Source of the DNA: JBKBKC01 sp046294265
GTDB lineage: Bacteria > Pseudomonadota > Alphaproteobacteria > Rhodobacterales > Rhodobacteraceae
Reading direction: 5' to 3'
Assembly (NCBI GenBank): GCA_046294265.1
Contig: JBKBKC010000003.1
Coordinates: 124,001 to 188,000 of the forward strand
DNA length: 64,000 nucleotides
Shown here: positions 51,534 through 63,657 of the stretch, in pieces
Position numbering within the stretch: position 1 is the first letter of the stretch
Layout: each line of letters starts with the position of its first letter
Made by a program: the position numbers and the translations under genes
Notes under the pieces: generated by a model
What the model was told of the DNA's origin: nothing
Databases searched by the model: none
Seen by the model: only the letters and a program-made list of their open reading frames with translations

Positions 51534-51564
51534 TGTGATCACACGTTTTCAGGCTGTGATCACA
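51534..51564. promoter_or_regulatory. Double palindrome upstream of sucC
   Basis: TGTGATCACA at 51534-51543 and again at 51555-51564, each a perfect 10-base palindrome, are separated by 11 bases (CGTTTTCAGGC). This is the architecture seen upstream of sdhC, with TTTTC and GGC conserved in the spacer. It lies about 110 bases before the sucC ATG and would suit an activator or repressor bound as two dimers on one helix face. Confidence 0.82.
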
Positions 51565-51673
51565 AAATGTCGATTTCGGGGGGCAAACCCCTGTCGCCCG
51601 CAGAAGGCGGTTTGAAACGACCTTTTTCTGTGTCACTCCGCGCCAAAAGATCGGCATGAGCGAGGCGTTTGCG

Positions 51674-52867
51674 ATGAACATCCACGAATATCAGGCCAAG
51701 GCGCTGTTGCGCAGCTACGGGATCCCCGTGTCCGACGGCCGCGTCGTGCTGCGCGCCGAAGAGGCCAAGACGGCGGCGGGTGAGCTGGACGGCCCGCTCT
51801 GGGTGGTGAAGTCGCAGATCCACGCGGGTGGCCGCGGCAAGGGCAAGTTCGTGGAACCCGAGGCCGGCGACAAGGGCGGCGTGCGCCTTGCCCGCTCGGT
51901 CGGCGAGGCGGCGGAATTCGCGCGCCAGATGCTGGGCCGCACGCTGGTGACCGTGCAGACGGGCCCCGCGGGCAAGGCGGTGAACCGCATCTACATCGAG
52001 GACGGCAGCGACATCGACCGCGAATTCTACCTCGCCATGCTGATCGACCGGCAGAGCAGCCGCATCTCCATCGTCGTCTCCACCGAGGGCGGCATGTCGA
52101 TCGAGGATGTGGCGCATGACACGCCCCACCTGATCCACACCTTCCACGTCGATCCCGCCACGGGCCTGTCGGATTTCCACGGCCGCCGCGTGGCCTTTGC
52201 CCTGGGCCTGACCGGCAACCAGGTCAAGCAATGCGTGGGCATCGTGCGGAACCTGTTCCGGCTGTTCGTGGACAAGGACATGGACATGCTCGAGATCAAC
52301 CCGTTCTGCGTGCTCAAGGACGGGTCACTGAAACTGCTGGACGCCAAGATGGCCTTTGACGGCAACGCCATCTACCGCCACCCCGACATCGCCACCCTGC
52401 GCGACGAGACCGAGGAAGACCCCAAGGAACTGGCGGCGTCGAAGTTCGACCTGAACTACATCGCGCTGGACGGCGAGATCGGCTGCATGGTCAACGGCGC
52501 GGGCCTGGCCATGGCGACAATGGACATCATCAAGCTTTACGGCGCCGAGCCCGCCAACTTCCTTGACGTGGGCGGCGGGGCGACCAAGGAAAAGGTCACC
52601 GAGGCGTTCAAGATCATCACCTCCGACCCGCAGGTGAAGGGCATCCTCGTCAACATCTTCGGCGGCATCATGCGCTGCGACATCATCGCCGAGGGGATCA
52701 TCTCGGCGGTCAAGGAGGTGGGCCTGAAGGTGCCGCTGGTGGTGCGGCTGGAGGGGACGAACGTGGATCTCGGAAAGGAGATCATCGCCAACTCCGGCCT
52801 GAACGTCATCGCGGGCGACAACCTCGCGGACGCGGCGCAGAAGATCGTGAAGGCGGTCAAGGGATGA
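51674..52867 (+). CDS. sucC: Succinyl-CoA synthetase, beta subunit
   Basis: This 397-residue ATP-grasp subunit, with SucD, makes ATP or GTP from succinyl-CoA. It starts with the conserved MNIHEYQAKALLRSYGIPV at 51674 (an earlier in-frame Met at 51656 is less likely). WVVKSQIHAGGRGKGK is the ATP-grasp segment, LEINPFCVLKDG the metal/ATP site, and FLDVGGGATKEKV and FGGIMRCDIIAEGII the CoA/phosphohistidine side. Its stop overlaps the start of an AT-rich inserted gene instead of being followed by sucD. Confidence 0.97.
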   Translation: MNIHEYQAKALLRSYGIPVSDGRVVLRAEEAKTAAGELDGPLWVVKSQIHAGGRGKGKFVEPEAGDKGGVRLARSVGEAAEFARQMLGRTLVTVQTGPAGKAVNRIYIEDGSDIDREFYLAMLIDRQSSRISIVVSTEGGMSIEDVAHDTPHLIHTFHVDPATGLSDFHGRRVAFALGLTGNQVKQCVGIVRNLFRLFVDKDMDMLEINPFCVLKDGSLKLLDAKMAFDGNAIYRHPDIATLRDETEEDPKELAASKFDLNYIALDGEIGCMVNGAGLAMATMDIIKLYGAEPANFLDVGGGATKEKVTEAFKIITSDPQVKGILVNIFGGIMRCDIIAEGIISAVKEVGLKVPLVVRLEGTNVDLGKEIIANSGLNVIAGDNLADAAQKIVKAVKG

Positions 52868-53433
52868 AAACATCTCAGCTTTGCCAAGGTCTGCAAATCC
52901 TTGCAGTTTCAACTGCTATCTCCACGTTTCTGACGTGTAACGCCCTTTGGGCGAAATCAGAAAGTGACGCGGTCTTGCTGGCGCGTGAGTTCATCGGCGT
53001 TTGTGCACAGAACGCTGGTAGGACTGACAAAATTGCTGCTGCTGCACGTATGTTCGGCTACGGTGAGCTAGTGGACGACATGAAAGCTATGTTTGCCCCA
53101 CAAGACCCGAGCGCTGAATTTTCCGGTTGGCTGGCTACGGTTGAAAATGGTCCAAAGTATCTATTGGGCATTTCAAACGGAGAAATTAACGGAAAAGACT
53201 ACAGTATTTGTGTAATATCAAATCCAAACATCTCAATTGACGAAGTTCTTGATGAGATTAGAAAACTAACGGTGTTTGGAGAGCTTGTCGATAACTCCGA
53301 AGAAGTTGGGCAACGGTATCGGGTTTGGAAAACAGACAAAATTGCTTCACAATCATTTCTATCGGTTGTAGATGCGCCGAAGATGGGAATAGTCGGCGGC
53401 ACGATTTCGCTTTCGGCACCAACGGAGAAATAA
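52864..53433 (+). CDS. AT-rich secreted orphan protein inserted between sucC and sucD
   Basis: This 189-residue protein has an N-terminal signal-like segment (LQILAVSTAISTFLTCNALWA, about 9-30). No family is recognised. The mature part has ARMFGYGELVDDM, FSGWLATVENGPKYLLGIS and YSICVISNPNISIDEVLDEIRKL. Base use differs sharply from the neighbours: 53161-53280 contains only 41 G/C in 120, against a strongly GC-rich surround. The start overlaps the sucC stop (ATGA), and its end supplies GGAG before the sucD ATG, so it fits the operon exactly. It looks horizontally acquired or fast-evolving. Confidence 0.82.
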   Translation: MKTSQLCQGLQILAVSTAISTFLTCNALWAKSESDAVLLAREFIGVCAQNAGRTDKIAAAARMFGYGELVDDMKAMFAPQDPSAEFSGWLATVENGPKYLLGISNGEINGKDYSICVISNPNISIDEVLDEIRKLTVFGELVDNSEEVGQRYRVWKTDKIASQSFLSVVDAPKMGIVGGTISLSAPTEK

Positions 53434-53436
53434 AGC

Positions 53437-54321
53437 ATGGCCGTTCTCGTAAACGAACACACTAAAGTCATCTGCCAGGGCTTCACCGGCAGCCAGGGCA
53501 CGTTCCACTCCGAGCAGGGCATCGCCTATGGCACCAAGATGGTCGGCGGCGTGACCCCCGGAAAGGGCGGCACGCATCACCTGAACCTGCCGGTTTTCGA
53601 TAGCGTGCATGAGGCCGTGGCAAAGACCGGGGCCGACGCCACCGCGATCTATGTCCCCCCGCCCTTTGCCGCGGACTCCATCCTGGAGGCGATCGACGCC
53701 GAGATCGCGCTGATCGTCTGCATCACCGAAGGCATCCCGGTGCTCGACATGATGAAGGTGAAACGCGCCCTTCAGGGGTCGAAATCCCGCCTGATCGGGC
53801 CGAACTGCCCCGGCGTCATCACGCCGGGCGCCTGCAAGATCGGAATCATGCCCGGCCACATTCACAAACGCGGCAGCGTGGGTGTCGTATCGCGGTCGGG
53901 AACCCTTACCTATGAGGCCGTGAAACAGACATCCGACCTCGGCCTTGGCCAATCTTCCGCCGTCGGCATCGGCGGCGACCCGATCAAGGGCACCGAGCAT
54001 ATCGACGTGCTCGAGATGTTCCTGGCCGACCCCGAGACGACCGCCATCATCATGATCGGCGAGATCGGCGGTGCGGCAGAAGAGGATGCGGCACAGTTCC
54101 TGGCGGACGAACGCAAGAAAGGCCGCTGGAAACCCACCGCAGGCTTCATCGCAGGCCGAACCGCGCCGAAGGGCCGCCGCATGGGCCACGCGGGCGCCAT
54201 CGTCGCGGGTGGCAAGGGCGATGCGGAATCGAAGATCGAGGCGATGAAGGCCGCAGGCATCGTGGTGGCCGAAAGCCCCGCGCACCTGGGCCAGGCCGTG
54301 ATGGCCGCAATCAAGGGCTAG
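53437..54321 (+). CDS. sucD: Succinyl-CoA synthetase, alpha subunit
   Basis: This 294-residue partner of SucC has the N-terminal CoA-binding VICQGFTGSQGTFHSEQ, then SVGVVSRSGTLTYE, and the active-site phosphohistidine His251 in RRMGHAGAIVAGG. The length is normal. It is separated from sucC only by the AT-rich orphan gene, and is followed by sucA after 74 bases. Confidence 0.97.
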   Translation: MAVLVNEHTKVICQGFTGSQGTFHSEQGIAYGTKMVGGVTPGKGGTHHLNLPVFDSVHEAVAKTGADATAIYVPPPFAADSILEAIDAEIALIVCITEGIPVLDMMKVKRALQGSKSRLIGPNCPGVITPGACKIGIMPGHIHKRGSVGVVSRSGTLTYEAVKQTSDLGLGQSSAVGIGGDPIKGTEHIDVLEMFLADPETTAIIMIGEIGGAAEEDAAQFLADERKKGRWKPTAGFIAGRTAPKGRRMGHAGAIVAGGKGDAESKIEAMKAAGIVVAESPAHLGQAVMAAIKG

Positions 54322-54395
54322 GGCGCGGCGACGCCGCCGCCATCCGCGGCGGGCGGCACCCCCACAGGACGGCCCGACCGAACCGGAGGCATGAC

Positions 54396-57412
<3,017 letters not shown>

Positions 57413-57439
57413 TCGCCCTCGGGCACAATGGAGACTGCA

Positions 57440-58672
57440 ATGACCGACGTGATGGTGCCCGCCCTGGGCGAAAGCGTATCCGAGGCCACCGTGGCCACCT
57501 GGTTCAAGAAGGTCGGCGATGCCGTGGCCCTGGACGAGATGCTGTGCGAGCTGGAGACCGACAAGGTATCCGTCGAGGTGCCCAGCCCGGTCGCCGGCGT
57601 GCTGGCCGAGATTCTCGCGCCCGAGGGCACCACGGTCGCCGCCAGCGCCCGCCTCGCCATCGTATCCGAGGGGGCCGTGGCCGAGAAGAAGGCCGAGGCT
57701 GCCAAGGAAGAGCCCAAGGCCGCCGCCGCCGAGGCCGTGGGCTCCCCCGGTGCCGGGCCGGAAGAGATGACCCCCCGCACCGACATCGAGGATGCGCCCG
57801 CCGCCAAAAAGGCCATGGCCGAGGCCGGGATCACCCGCGACCAGGTGCAGGGCACCGGCCGCGACGGCCGCGTGATGAAAGAGGATGTGGCCGCCGCCAA
57901 ACCGGCCCCCGCCCCCGCCCCCGTGGCGGCGCAGGCCCCCATCCCCCGCGCCCCCGTCCCCGCCGACGACGCGGCCCGCGAGGAGCGGGTCAAGATGACC
58001 CGCCTGCGCCAGACTATCGCCCGCCGCCTGAAGGACGCGCAGAACACCGCCGCCATGCTGACCACCTACAACGAGGTGGACATGAGCGGCATCATGGGAT
58101 TGCGCAACGACTACAAGGACGTGTTCGAGAAAAAGCATGGCGTGAAGCTCGGCTTCATGTCCTTCTTCGTGCGCGCCTGCTGCCACGCGCTCCGCGAGGT
58201 GCCCGAGGTCAACGCCGAAATCGACGGCACCGACGTGATCTACAAGAACTACGTCCACATGGGCGTGGCCGTGGGCACGCCCTCGGGCCTTGTGGTGCCG
58301 GTGCTGCGCGACGCCGACCAGATGGGCTTTGCCGCCATCGAAAAGAAGATCGCCGAACTCGGCCTGCGCGCCCGTGACGGCAAGCTTTCCATGGCCGAAA
58401 TGCAGGGCGGGTCCTTCACCATCTCGAACGGCGGCGTCTATGGCTCGCTCATGTCCAGCCCCATCCTGAACCCCCCGCAATCCGGCATCCTCGGCATGCA
58501 CAAGATCCAGGACCGCCCCGTTGTGGTGGGCGGCCAGATCGTGATCCGCCCGATGATGTATCTGGCGCTCAGCTACGATCACCGCATCGTGGACGGCAAG
58601 GGGGCGGTCACGTTCCTGGTGCGCGTCAAAGAGGCGCTGGAGGATCCGCGGCGGTTGCTGATGGATCTGTGA
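57440..58672 (+). CDS. sucB: Dihydrolipoyllysine succinyltransferase (OGDH E2)
   Basis: This 410-residue E2 subunit has an N-terminal lipoyl domain with Lys42 in ELETDKVSVEVPSP and an Ala/Lys/Pro linker. A peripheral-subunit-binding domain (KKAMAEAGITRDQVQGTGRDGRVMKEDV) follows, then the catalytic core ending YDHRIVDGKGAVTFLV with the active-site His and Asp. The ATG at 57440 has GGAG 7 bases before it; an in-frame ATG at 57428 lacks a ribosome site. Directly after sucA. Confidence 0.97.
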   Translation: MTDVMVPALGESVSEATVATWFKKVGDAVALDEMLCELETDKVSVEVPSPVAGVLAEILAPEGTTVAASARLAIVSEGAVAEKKAEAAKEEPKAAAAEAVGSPGAGPEEMTPRTDIEDAPAAKKAMAEAGITRDQVQGTGRDGRVMKEDVAAAKPAPAPAPVAAQAPIPRAPVPADDAAREERVKMTRLRQTIARRLKDAQNTAAMLTTYNEVDMSGIMGLRNDYKDVFEKKHGVKLGFMSFFVRACCHALREVPEVNAEIDGTDVIYKNYVHMGVAVGTPSGLVVPVLRDADQMGFAAIEKKIAELGLRARDGKLSMAEMQGGSFTISNGGVYGSLMSSPILNPPQSGILGMHKIQDRPVVVGGQIVIRPMMYLALSYDHRIVDGKGAVTFLVRVKEALEDPRRLLMDL

Positions 58673-58780
58673 GGTCAGCGTGGTTTCTGACGGACATCGC
58701 GTCTGTGCGTGCTCAGGCCTGAAAACGGGATCGCACCCGATGACCCCAAGGTCGTCTCGACGAGTGTATTGCGCGCCTCC

Positions 58781-59072
58781 CTCCCCCCTCGTGGGGGAGG
58801 GTTGGGGAGGGGGGGCTACCGCAAGCCACCTGCCGCAGGCCCCCCCCCCCCCACCCCCCCCCCCCACGGGGGGGGGGGGGGGCCCCCCGGGGGGGGGGCG
58901 CGCCGGACCCCCCCACCCACCCGCCGCGCCCCCGCCGGCCCCCGGCCTGGGGCGCCGGCCCCGCCGCCCGGGCGGGGGGGGGGGCGGGGCCGCCCCCCCC
59001 CCCCCCTACCGCAAGCCACCTGCCGCAGGCCCCCCACCCCCATCCCCTCCCCACGAGGGGGAGGAGAGCCGC
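58781..59072. repeat. Inverted GC-rich element pair flanking a low-quality stretch
   Basis: The 421 bases between sucB and the MAPEG gene hold no gene. CTCCCCCCTCGTGGGGGAGG near 58780-58800 and CCCCTCCCCACGAGGGGGAGG near 59045-59070 are related hairpins. The direct repeat ACCGCAAGCCACCTGCCGCA occurs at 58820 and 59009. Between them, about 58840-59005 is nearly pure C and G runs and is probably a consensus artefact like the stretches beside the N gaps. The real content here cannot be read. Confidence 0.6.
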
Positions 59073-59093
59073 CCCCCTTGATCGGATGCGCCC

Positions 59094-59504
59094 ATGACCC
59101 CCGAACTCACCGTCCTCGCCCTCGCCGGCCTCCTGCAGGCCCTCCAGTTCGCGCTGGTCTCCGTCACCGCCAACCTCGAGCTTGGCGCGGGCAAGACCAT
59201 GTCCCCGCGCGATCCGCACCGTATGCCCAAGCCGCTGGTCGAACAGCTTTCCCCGCAATCGGGCCGCCTCTTCCGCGCCATGAACAACCATTTCGAGGGG
59301 CTGATCATGTTCACCCTCGCCGTGGTCGTCGTGACCCTCTCGAACCAGTCCACCGGCTTCACCGCCGCCTGCGCCTGGACCTATCTCATCGCCCGCATCC
59401 TCTACGTGCCCGCCTATGCCTTCGGCCTCGTGCCCTGGCGGTCGGTCATCTGGTTCGTGGGCTTCCTTTCCACGGTCGCAATGATTATCGCGGCGTTACT
59501 TTGA
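59094..59504 (+). CDS. MAPEG family membrane protein
   Basis: This 136-residue protein has four transmembrane helices (about 3-25, 62-83, 88-107, 112-134) and the MAPEG-type loop GRLFRAMNNHFEGLIMFTLAVVV. Bacterial members are related to microsomal glutathione transferases, but activity is seldom shown. It lies between sucB and lpdA, a position where such genes are often found in this group. Confidence 0.9.
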   Translation: MTPELTVLALAGLLQALQFALVSVTANLELGAGKTMSPRDPHRMPKPLVEQLSPQSGRLFRAMNNHFEGLIMFTLAVVVVTLSNQSTGFTAACAWTYLIARILYVPAYAFGLVPWRSVIWFVGFLSTVAMIIAALL

Positions 59505-59529
59505 CGCGCGGCCTGTCGGGACGGAAAAC

Positions 59530-59573
59530 CGACGCAAACCCGACGCAGGCCAGACGCAAACCAGACGGGAAAA
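59530..59573 (+). repeat. 11-base-period GACGC array upstream of lpdA
   Basis: CGACGCAAACC, CGACGCAGGCC, AGACGCAAACC and AGACGGGAAAA follow with an exact 11-base period and end 4 bases before the lpdA ATG. AGACGCAAACC (59552-59562) is identical to the last unit of the array before serA. Confidence 0.72.
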
Positions 59574-59577
59574 CACC

Positions 59578-60962
<1,385 letters not shown>

Positions 60963-60966
<4 letters not shown>

Positions 60967-61408
60967 CGCCCGAACAGGCGGAGTTCCGGGCCGCGTTCAG
61001 GGCATCGAGGGCCGCGCCCCCTGACGCCGACGCCCGCTTCCACGCCGCCTTCGGCATCGGCGGCGCATCGGAGGAGGGTGCACATCTGGTGCTATCGGGC
61101 ATCAAGTCCGCAACATCTTCGCTGCGCTCCGGCTTCGGCGACCAACCGCCCCCGAAACCGCGAGACCTGTCGATTCTTCTGGGTGCGGGGGCGCGCGCCC
61201 CGCGCGGTGGCCGGAACACTGTCCGTGACGACGAACAGCCTTGACGAAATGAACGCCGGGTTCATCGCCGCCTATGCGGCGATGGCCCGACGCCACCGCC
61301 TTTCGTTCAGGAATGATCGAGTGGTATCAGTCGGTTGACCCAGACTTCACGCCCCAGACACCCCTCCTGTGCGAAAGTATCCGGATGATCTGGCAGCCTC
61401 TGGCCTGA
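60963..61408 (+). pseudogene. ASCH domain gene with several frameshifts
   Basis: The first part (MTPEQAEFRAAFRASRAAPP ... FGIGGASEEGAHLVLSGIKSATSSLR) is in one frame. From about 61195 homology continues in a second frame (GTLSVTTNSLDEMNAGFIAAYA), and from 61313 in a third (MIEWYQSVDPDFTP ... ESIRMIWQPLA, TGA at 61406-61408). Together they form one ASCH (RNA-binding PUA-like) protein of about 145 residues. The ATGA overlap with lpdA shows it was a coupled gene. Decay is likely, but consensus errors in this assembly are a rival explanation. Confidence 0.78.
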
Positions 61409-61509
61409 AACAGCGCCCGGCCGGTCACCCGTGGCGCGGCGGGGGGCTGTCTGCCCCCCGTGCCCCCCGAGGGTATTTTGGTCAAGGAGAGGACAAGGCG
61501 CCTTGCCCT

Positions 61510-61562
61510 TCTTCTGTCCCCAAATATCCTGGGGGTGCGGGGGCTGGCCCCCGCTCCTGTCC
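61510..61562 (+). repeat. CAAATATCCC-type intergenic repeat with hairpin, copy 4
   Basis: TTCTGTCCCCAAATATCCTG leads into GGGGGTGCGGGGGC and the stem GCGGGGG (61537-61543)/CCCCCGC (61548-61554). It sits between the converging ASCH remnant and ecm. A palindrome CAAGGCGCCTTG (61494-61505) and an inverted GGGTATTTTGG lie just before it, so the stretch 61441-61562 is a compound of repeats. Confidence 0.65.
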
Positions 61563-61568
61563 GTGCCG

Positions 61569-63527
61569 CTATTCCGCCGCCGCCGGCGCGCGGTCCACCA
61601 GCCCCACGATGTCCATCATGATCCGGTTCAGCTGAAAATCCTTAGGCGTATAGACGGCCGCCACCCCCATCGCGCGCAGGCGTGCCGCGTCTTCCTCCGG
61701 GATGATGCCTCCCACGATCAGGGGCACATCGCCCAGACCCACTGCTCGCATCCGGTCCAGCACTTCCGACACGAGCGGGAGATGGCTGCCCGACAGGATC
61801 GACAGGCCCACGACATGCGCCTCCTGCTCTTCGGCTGCGGCCACGATCTCGGTCGGGGTCAGGCGGATGCCTTCGTAATGGATATCCATCCCGCAGTCGC
61901 GCGCGCGGGCGGCGATCTGTTCGGCGCCATTGGAATGGCCGTCAAGCCCCGGTTTTCCCACAAGGAACTTCAATGGTCGGCCCAGCTGGGCCGCCACGCG
62001 GGCGACCTCCTCGCGGATCGGCTCCAGCCCTTCGGTGCGGTTTGAGGGCGATTTGGACACGCCGGTCGGCGCGCGATACTGACCAAAGGCCGCGCGCACC
62101 ACGGCACCCCATTCGCCCGTGGTGGCCCCAGCCTTTGCCGCGGCAATGGAGGCGGGCATCACGTTCTCGCCCCCGGCGCAGGCCGCGCGCAGGGCAGCCA
62201 GCGCCGCCTGCACCGCAGGCTCATCCCGTGCGGCGCGCCAGGCGGTCAGGCGGGCGACCTGGTCGGCCTCGGCCTCCGGGTCAGCGACCATGATCGCGTC
62301 ATCTCCCGTGGTCAGGGGCGAGGGCGCCGAGGTGGTGAAGCGGTTCACGCCCACCACCACCGTCTCACCACTCTCGATCCGGGCGATGCGGTCGGCGTTG
62401 GCCTCGACCAGCCGGCCCTTCATGTAGTCGATGGCGGCCACCGCACCCCCCATGGCGTCGATGCGCGCCAGTTCCTCGCGCGCGCCGTCCTTCAGGGCCT
62501 CGACCTTGCGGTCGATGGCCGGGTTGCCGTCGAAAAGGTCGTCATATTCCAGCAGGTCCGTCTCATAGGCCAGCACCTGCTGCATCCGCAGCGACCATTG
62601 CTGATCCCAGGGGCGCGGCAGGCCCAGGGCCTCGTTCCAGGCGGGCAGCTGCACGGCGCGGGCGCGGGCGCGTTTGGACAGGGTCACCGCCATCATCTCG
62701 ATCAGGATGCGGTAGACGTTGTTTTCCGGCTGCTGCTCGGTCAGGCCGAGGGAATTGACCTGCACGCCATAGCGGAAGCGGCGGTATTTGGCGTCGGCCA
62801 CGCCATAGCGCGTCAGGCAGATCTCGTCCCACAGATCGACAAAGGCGCGCATCTTGCACAGTTCGGTCACGAAGCGGATGCCTGCGTTCACAAAGAACGA
62901 AATGCGCCCCACCTGTTCGGGGAAGTATTCTGCCGGCACCTTGCCGCGCAGGTCGTCCAGAACCGCGCAGGCGGTGGCCAAGGCAAAGGCAAGCTCCTGC
63001 TCCGGCGTCGCGCCCGCCTCTTGCAGATGGTAGCTGCAGACGTTCATCGGGTTCCATTTGGGCAGGTGTTCGCGCGTCCAGGCGGCCACGTCGGTGATCA
63101 TCCGCAAGGACGGTTTCGGCGGGCAGATATAGGTGCCGCGCGACAGGTATTCCTTGATCAGGTCGTTCTGCACGGTCCCTTGCAGGGCCGCCACATCCGC
63201 CCCTTGCTCCTCAGCCACCGCGACATAGAGCGCCAGCAGCCAGGGTGCCGTGGCATTGATCGTCATCGAGGTGTTCATCTGGTCCAGCGGGATCGCGTCG
63301 AACAGCATCCGCATGTCGCCCAGATGCGCCACCGGCACGCCCACCTTGCCGACCTCGCCGCGCGCCAGTTCATGGTCGCTGTCGTATCCGGTCTGGGTGG
63401 GCAGGTCGAAAGCCACCGAGAGGCCCGTCTGCCCCTTGGACAGGTTGGTACGGTAGAGCGCGTTCGACGCGGCGGCGGTGGAATGTCCCGCATAGGTGCG
63501 GAACAGCCAGGGGGCATCTTTCGCCAT
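61569..63527 (-). CDS. ecm: (2R)-ethylmalonyl-CoA mutase
   Basis: This 652-residue B12-dependent mutase converts ethylmalonyl-CoA to methylsuccinyl-CoA in the ethylmalonyl-CoA pathway. The opening KDAPWLFRTYAGHSTAAASN and the catalytic-domain text GQTGLSVAFDLPTQTGYDSD and LSRGTYICPPKPSLRMITD match Ecm rather than methylmalonyl-CoA mutase. The cobalamin domain (about 517-645) has DGHSNG with His531 as the cobalt ligand, and SILSGSHLPL. The start at 63527 is the conserved one; a longer frame reaches into the palindrome region. Confidence 0.95.
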   Translation of the reverse strand: MAKDAPWLFRTYAGHSTAAASNALYRTNLSKGQTGLSVAFDLPTQTGYDSDHELARGEVGKVGVPVAHLGDMRMLFDAIPLDQMNTSMTINATAPWLLALYVAVAEEQGADVAALQGTVQNDLIKEYLSRGTYICPPKPSLRMITDVAAWTREHLPKWNPMNVCSYHLQEAGATPEQELAFALATACAVLDDLRGKVPAEYFPEQVGRISFFVNAGIRFVTELCKMRAFVDLWDEICLTRYGVADAKYRRFRYGVQVNSLGLTEQQPENNVYRILIEMMAVTLSKRARARAVQLPAWNEALGLPRPWDQQWSLRMQQVLAYETDLLEYDDLFDGNPAIDRKVEALKDGAREELARIDAMGGAVAAIDYMKGRLVEANADRIARIESGETVVVGVNRFTTSAPSPLTTGDDAIMVADPEAEADQVARLTAWRAARDEPAVQAALAALRAACAGGENVMPASIAAAKAGATTGEWGAVVRAAFGQYRAPTGVSKSPSNRTEGLEPIREEVARVAAQLGRPLKFLVGKPGLDGHSNGAEQIAARARDCGMDIHYEGIRLTPTEIVAAAEEQEAHVVGLSILSGSHLPLVSEVLDRMRAVGLGDVPLIVGGIIPEEDAARLRAMGVAAVYTPKDFQLNRIMMDIVGLVDRAPAAAE

Positions 63528-63604
63528 CGGTGTCGGCCTTTCCTGAATCGTGCGCGCAACATCGTTACGTTCAGGCGCAGATAGGCGACATTTCATTCCG
63601 ATGT

Positions 63605-63629
63605 CAACGTGCCGCATTGCGGCACGTTG
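63605..63629. promoter_or_regulatory. Near-perfect 25-base palindrome upstream of ecm
   Basis: Arms CAACGTGCCGCA (63605-63616) and TGCGGCACGTTG (63618-63629) surround a single T. It is 78 bases upstream of the ecm ATG and 28 bases past the stop of the RTX gene on the same strand. It could be an operator for ecm or a transcript-end hairpin; no T tract follows on the minus strand. Confidence 0.55.
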
Positions 63630-63657
63630 CGATGCCAGGGGCGCAGGCGATGCGCTG

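Noticed and set aside
58840..59005. G-quadruplex or giant hairpin in the poly-C/poly-G stretch
   Set aside because: The runs resemble those beside both N gaps and are probably consensus artefacts, so no structure was claimed.
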